Shown here: positions 56,001-58,347 of the stretch, piece by piece
Position numbering within the stretch: the first letter of the stretch is position 1
Layout: each line of letters opens with the position of its first letter
Origin: an uncultured Clostridia bacterium
Lineage (GTDB): Bacteria > Bacillota > Clostridia > Christensenellales > CAG-314
Assembly: GCA_934230325.1 (NCBI GenBank)
Contig: CAKQEP010000011.1
Coordinates: forward strand, 1-58,347
Direction of reading: 5' to 3'
Length of the DNA stretch: 58,347 nt
Made by a program: the position numbers and the translations under genes
Notes under the pieces: model-generated
Databases searched by the model: none
What the model was told of the DNA's origin: nothing
Seen by the model: the letters and a program-made list of their open reading frames with translations, nothing else

Positions 56001-58347
56001 ATATTCCGTACGGGCTTATGCTCGTCACGGTTGACGGGATACGCAAGGTCAAAAGATTGTTTGTGTTGTAAAACGCCCTCATGGCTATGCTCGTAACACG
56101 CCACGTTTCGTTTTGTACCGCGCTTTCCGGCTCGCCTATCTTGACTTCAAAAATCGAGGGCATCGTGTATGTCGTCGTGGGACGATACGCCAAGTACCCC
56201 GTAAATTCCGCGTAAACGATTTTGTCTTCACTGTCAGAAGATTGTCCTTTTTTGCAGAACAATATGCCGTCGCAGGACGCGTACAACCTTTCGTGGTTGC
56301 CTATTACGTAGTACACGTTTATGGTTGTCAGGTTGTAACACGATAAAAACGCGCTACCGCCGGACTGAATACCGTAAATACCCGTTTCTACGTACTGTAT
56401 CGTGTCGGGTATGTTGATGGTGCGAAGTGTAGATACTGCGTTAAACGCTTGACCTTCTATGACTTCTACGAGTTTGCCGTCGTATGTGGACGGTATGGTC
56501 ACTTCCGACAAAAACCGTATTCCGTCATAAGTCCCCGTGATAGAGTAGTTGCCGTTGACAAGTTGCTCAAAAATGAATACTTCTACCCACTTTGCATACA
56601 AAACCGTGTCTTTGGGCGTAGTCCAGTTGCCGGAACCTCTCCCCATGTAATCGGTCAAAAGTCTGCCGTCAGAGTCCATCCAACCTACAAACGCTTTGAT
56701 GTTGTCTTTGTCTTTGGGTACGGGCAATCTAAAGTTGCTGTCGTAAATTACGGGGAATACGTCGTCGTCACTATTCAAAACGCCGCCTTCATAACTCAAC
56801 GTGACGTTGTATTTGTTTGCCGTCCATTGAGCGTAAAGTTTGAGGTCGACAGGATTGTTTAATGTAGCGGTATCGTATTTTACGCCGCCCGTGCTGTCCG
56901 ACCAGTGACGGAACGTGTAGCCTAATCTCGTTATGTCGACGGGAAACTCTATCTTGTCACCTACCGCCGCATACGTTTTGGCGTATTCTGCGTTAGGCTC
57001 AAAGTTGGTGTACATTACTACTTCGTATGCGGTGACCTCTATGGTTTTCCATTCGGAAGGCGTGCCGCCTTTGTAGAAACGTACGGATATTTCGTTTTTG
57101 CCCTTTTTGGTAAGACTTGCGTTTAACGAGAAGTACTTTGTTTTGGGGTACGTGTTGTCGTTTACCTTTACTTCGTATTCCGTCGCTCCTACTACCGCAG
57201 ACCAAGTGACTTTGTTGGCTTTGTACTCTACCCTTTGCAACGTACTCGAAAATACTTGTACGTCGCTGTACAAAGAGTTGTTGGCAGGGTTGGAAGATAT
57301 CGCTTGTATGCTTATCTCTACGCTGCCTTCAAGGTTTATTCCGCTAAGACTTAACGAGTTGGAGTTTGTGGGTTTTTCTTCTCCCCCTATACGTACTACG
57401 TATCCGTTTGCGCCTTCTATCGCTTCCCACGTTAATGTGTCGTTTTCTACTTTAAAGGTAGAAGATGAGGGAGTCGCTATTCTTGTCTTGGAATATACAA
57501 ACTCTTCCGATTCCGAAGGATTGTAGCCTTTGGCTGTCGCTTTGATTCTTATCTTGATTTCGCCTGCGGCGTACTCTTTTAAAGAACCTATGCTGGTTGC
57601 GGGTACGTAATCTCCGCCGTTTATGCTTATTGCGTAGCCTGTAGCGTACGGAACGCTACCAAAGGTTATCTCTTCCTTTTCGTTTATGGACAGTTGCGTT
57701 ACAACGTCCAACTTCCTGTTTAAGTTGAACTTTGCGGAAGTAGAAGTAAGATAGCCTTTTGCCGTCGCAGTTACGGTGAAGTTTATGCCGCTTTCTCTCA
57801 TTTCGCAATCGTTAAACTCAAAGAAAGTACGATAACCTATATCTACGTTGGTATAAGCCCTTACGTGCTCGTGCGTTTCGTTGCCGCACTCTACCGTCAC
57901 AAGATACTTTTCTGCGTTGAGTACAGGCTCAAATCCGAATACAAACTCGTCAACTTTAAAGATACTTACTCTGTTGAGTACTTTGTTTTTGTAGTATGCG
58001 GTAGATACCAACTCATTGAATACTACTTCTACTCTGTACTCTCCTGCGGGTTTATCGACAAAGTTGTACTCCATTTCGTGAGAGTTAGAAACCGTCTTTT
58101 CGTACAATTTGTTGTTGTCGGCGTCATAAACCGTTACTCTGTACTCTGCGGCAAGTCCTTTGTTTTCCCAACGTATTCCGTTTTCGTCTACGGATACTGC
58201 GGGGTTTGGTTCTTTAAATACCGCAAACAAGGTAAGGTTTTGCCCTATTACTTGGTCGGTATATTGACATGTGAGTTTGGTTGCGTCTTCGTAATCGCTC
58301 ATCCACCAACCTAAAAACTCTTTGCCGTCTTGAACTGCTGTGGGTAA
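50065..58347 (-). CDS. Giant BspA-type LRR surface protein (N-terminus beyond the window)
   Basis: The frame is open to the right edge, giving at least 2760 residues; the first residues in view (LPTAVQDGKEFLGWW) are the middle of an InlB/Flg_new repeat, so the true start is outside. Next come about four fibronectin III-like units (residues about 45-445, e.g. VTWSAVVGATEYEVKV), two or three more InlB-type repeats (about 445-605, GYTFRHWSDSTGG), and then some 2000 residues of LRR_5 repeats with steps such as FSNCGSLTEVENLDGLPNL. The C-terminus has no LPxTG, membrane segment or S-layer domain, so anchoring must be non-covalent or at the unseen end. Such proteins mediate adhesion. Codon use is like the neighbours. 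Confidence 0.93.
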   Translation of the reverse strand, partial: LPTAVQDGKEFLGWWMSDYEDATKLTCQYTDQVIGQNLTLFAVFKEPNPAVSVDENGIRWENKGLAAEYRVTVYDADNNKLYEKTVSNSHEMEYNFVDKPAGEYRVEVVFNELVSTAYYKNKVLNRVSIFKVDEFVFGFEPVLNAEKYLVTVECGNETHEHVRAYTNVDIGYRTFFEFNDCEMRESGINFTVTATAKGYLTSTSAKFNLNRKLDVVTQLSINEKEEITFGSVPYATGYAISINGGDYVPATSIGSLKEYAAGEIKIRIKATAKGYNPSESEEFVYSKTRIATPSSSTFKVENDTLTWEAIEGANGYVVRIGGEEKPTNSNSLSLSGINLEGSVEISIQAISSNPANNSLYSDVQVFSSTLQRVEYKANKVTWSAVVGATEYEVKVNDNTYPKTKYFSLNASLTKKGKNEISVRFYKGGTPSEWKTIEVTAYEVVMYTNFEPNAEYAKTYAAVGDKIEFPVDITRLGYTFRHWSDSTGGVKYDTATLNNPVDLKLYAQWTANKYNVTLSYEGGVLNSDDDVFPVIYDSNFRLPVPKDKDNIKAFVGWMDSDGRLLTDYMGRGSGNWTTPKDTVLYAKWVEVFIFEQLVNGNYSITGTYDGIRFLSEVTIPSTYDGKLVEVIEGQAFNAVSTLRTINIPDTIQYVETGIYGIQSGGSAFLSCYNLTTINVYYVIGNHERLYASCDGILFCKKGQSSDSEDKIVYAEFTGYLAYRPTTTYTMPSIFEVKIGEPESAVQNETWRVTSIAMRAFYNTNNLLTLRIPSTVTSISPYGISYLYNLTTLEFLDAEEGETADRLVLEERAVYGLGLLTKLILTTRLKDFAVGQIAYCRILNDVSFANEGGDYVVKDNMVCGERGSKLVWVPEGTSSDVKIPSGVTTIGERVFESFYNVVSVTIPAWVEKIEASAFRNCSNMETLVFAGDENSPKLSIAPYAFYSCSRLLEVELAPNVQGIGVFAFGETTRLTKVTVKSTGVTNGDETTLAFENDAFGGIYGYYVTHLTIGKDVPTFNIAGVFGYNLAYINLEEGSKYFTVQDGVLFNKDITTLIYIPKGVTGKYIVPDSVTLILSTAALRHVGLTEVVIGLNVVEIGDRAFYGCTQLKKVSFKTPSKIEIIGGEAFAQCITLLEITLPKSLVTLKATDGIVRVFEDCALLSAIYVEEGSTKFSSKDGILYTINAEGELNELCFCPRGYSANDGLLTIPSTVVSIWSGAFSNTIGLKKVVFEDNANILLGSKIFANCYALQEVILPQGLVGIPQYAFTESPNLERVYVPNTVVAIGSYAFDRLAGLKTIDFERADEVNNKVITIEREAFHELYALRVLTLPDRLTMMKNYFSRRLTALETVNIPASVESIGSYVFYPFGVALAGARVVGPYMSNLTTVNIEDVDHPIYEGETQGKPAKLKTIATYAFQNNKNLKYINLPDSLTKINRFAFHSTAIEHLSIPKGLNFAGGSGEFSNMPHLISVEFTGYNVTLITSQMFSNNKKMKSIILPPSVATIESNAFYKCTSLESITIDVYPDDYEIEAKRGKSDLHTIKQNAFADCDHLKTVGLKQYAMGENPKNVLPDGFTTIGNRGFYRLFEIKSMVLPATIRDIGIEAFFSSGLTDIEFKTYADGENAGKSELKTIGKNAFKNTYIKEFVFPETTGDLAIGVDIFKNCTNLNKVTYSKSVKVAPVDLIKGARNVTEIVFPEGSTDYVQDGNVIYNAAGDKVIYAIKQLTTTELVIPANVTSIGNYAYKSQGNITKVYIPDRVQTIGNFAFFSNLKLEEVFIYKTKDDGTGKFVADLDENGNYQSSKINNLKSIGQSAFLNCQSLKVFDIPDSVATIEKEAFVNCTSFGSTATEDNPFILPSSIKSYGYGAFRNTGLNYVKFEGDFSSVAIGGYLFGYTSSLKKVDLNTQETHITKIPDYMFYGSAISQIDLTGIATIGNSAFYYSGLTSVTIPSGVTSIALYAFAYSYNLTKATFQNNASLRALPNGLFSNCGSLTEVENLDGLPNLTHLGMYTFEYTGLKSFVIPETIEHLTDKADTPAVANKIVYTFFRCYELEKVVLPSRLQTMGASVFQYCDKLTDVYYNGYVGTGAVMPSSLRVLGNNALGGTGIRTADFSRMPASAVFGTLFMQDCVNLTSAKFNDSITTFGNNTFKGAKSLREFDFRDYPLVTKTSEGMFYESGIETVTISDSITEIKSSTFRDSTLKNIVMSSSVTAIGTSAFANSALTSIDLSSVTKFDDAVFEGCEKLSGVTFNDSLTALSGRMFEMCKSLIQVKLPASLKTIGKGTFGYSGLQSVAITELVEKIDGNAFYNCESLTSVIFKGGAVSLIETQAFAECVMLEDLELPQGLVNIGNYAFLNTKIKTVYIPTTLSKIGVGAFGGCTEINEFIVSQDNPVFKTNDDGLLLDAGGKLVAYPWGKKTLDLTGVEVISEGQFVGTTVTDLVIPNTVREIGFYAFAYSKHLKTVTFEEGSKLTSIGQFSFQYTPALETVDLTNATSLTAIEDRAFERSGLMSIVLPETVKSIGISSFSYCDRLTSVIIKGEVQTGINTFMFSKALETVVFEKPIASLETNLFNGCSSLKNVVLPEGLTLIGQAVFANSGLTEFTLPKTVERIEYYAFKDCKNLATFNIPEDAKLYSLGNSAFENSGLKSIKLPASLKEINQAAFSGCTQLETIEFAEPTENLLIETYVFRGCTSATIYIPKKVTLNAARVFEGWTAEQTIYVIDRSEIDVMEDWYGMFTDLLTYAWYSDAAANVVWNYAMP

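Noticed and set aside
50065..58347. CRISPR-like or satellite array, because of the many repeated steps
   Set aside because: The repeats are protein-level LRR units in one open frame, with diverged DNA and no equal spacers.

Overview
The window looks like a chromosomal segment of an endospore-forming, Gram-positive, anaerobic member of the Bacillota (Clostridia-like), probably from an uncultured host-associated lineage. The evidence is spmA/spmB and a SpoIIQ-like M23 peptidase, a split glycine cleavage P-protein (gcvPA/gcvPB), a biotin-dependent Na+-pumping decarboxylase, strong Shine-Dalgarno (SD) sequences, TTGACA/TATAAT promoters with a 17-bp spacer, and two BspA-type leucine-rich-repeat surface proteins. 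No tRNA, rRNA, CRISPR array, prophage or transposase gene was found. The exact lineage cannot be read from the sequence.

Layout. 0.3-7.2 kb: an EF-G-like GTPase, glutamate racemase, ribosomal protein S20 with a histone-H1-like tail, a DUF2804 protein, adenine deaminase and a small UPF0291 protein. 7.4-16 kb: a complete oligopeptide ABC transporter operon (oppA-B-C-D-F plus a small membrane protein). Its OppC carries a seven-repeat RCC1-like propeller inserted in its first extracytoplasmic loop, and its OppF carries a ~200-residue helical insert. Three phased operator-like sites lie upstream of the promoter. 16-17.1 kb: a gene-free stretch with hairpin repeats. 17.1-23.7 kb: tex and an acetyltransferase, then oadA-oadG-biotin carrier-oadB. 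24-28.3 kb: an LRR lipoprotein divergent from a MarR regulator. 28.4-34.4 kb: a small lipoprotein, the gcvT-H-PA-PB operon and a membrane-anchored protein. 34.6-38.8 kb: small membrane proteins, a P-loop protein and an aminotransferase. 38.8-42.1 kb: rpmE, a YqhQ-PrmC fusion and prfA. 42.2-50 kb: an M42 peptidase, a WYL regulator, a 61-residue protein, murG, a YbaK-like protein, a cyclodeaminase-like protein, and a sporulation-related group (M23 peptidase, Cys-rich secreted protein, spmA, spmB). 50-58.3 kb: one open reading frame running off the right edge, encoding a huge LRR surface protein.

How it works together. Peptide import, glycine cleavage, a folate cyclodeaminase-like enzyme, an aminotransferase and a decarboxylase Na+ pump fit an amino-acid-fermenting anaerobe. 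PrmC and its target RF1 are co-transcribed. The LRR proteins, lipoproteins and peptide transporter point to life on complex or host-derived surfaces.

Most notable. (1) The OppC-RCC1 chimera. (2) A family of hairpin elements with conserved ends and different but still paired stems. (3) Four genes without an SD whose -10 box lies 6-10 nt from the start codon, which suggests leaderless mRNAs. (4) The YqhQ-PrmC fusion. (5) The phased operator array at oppA.
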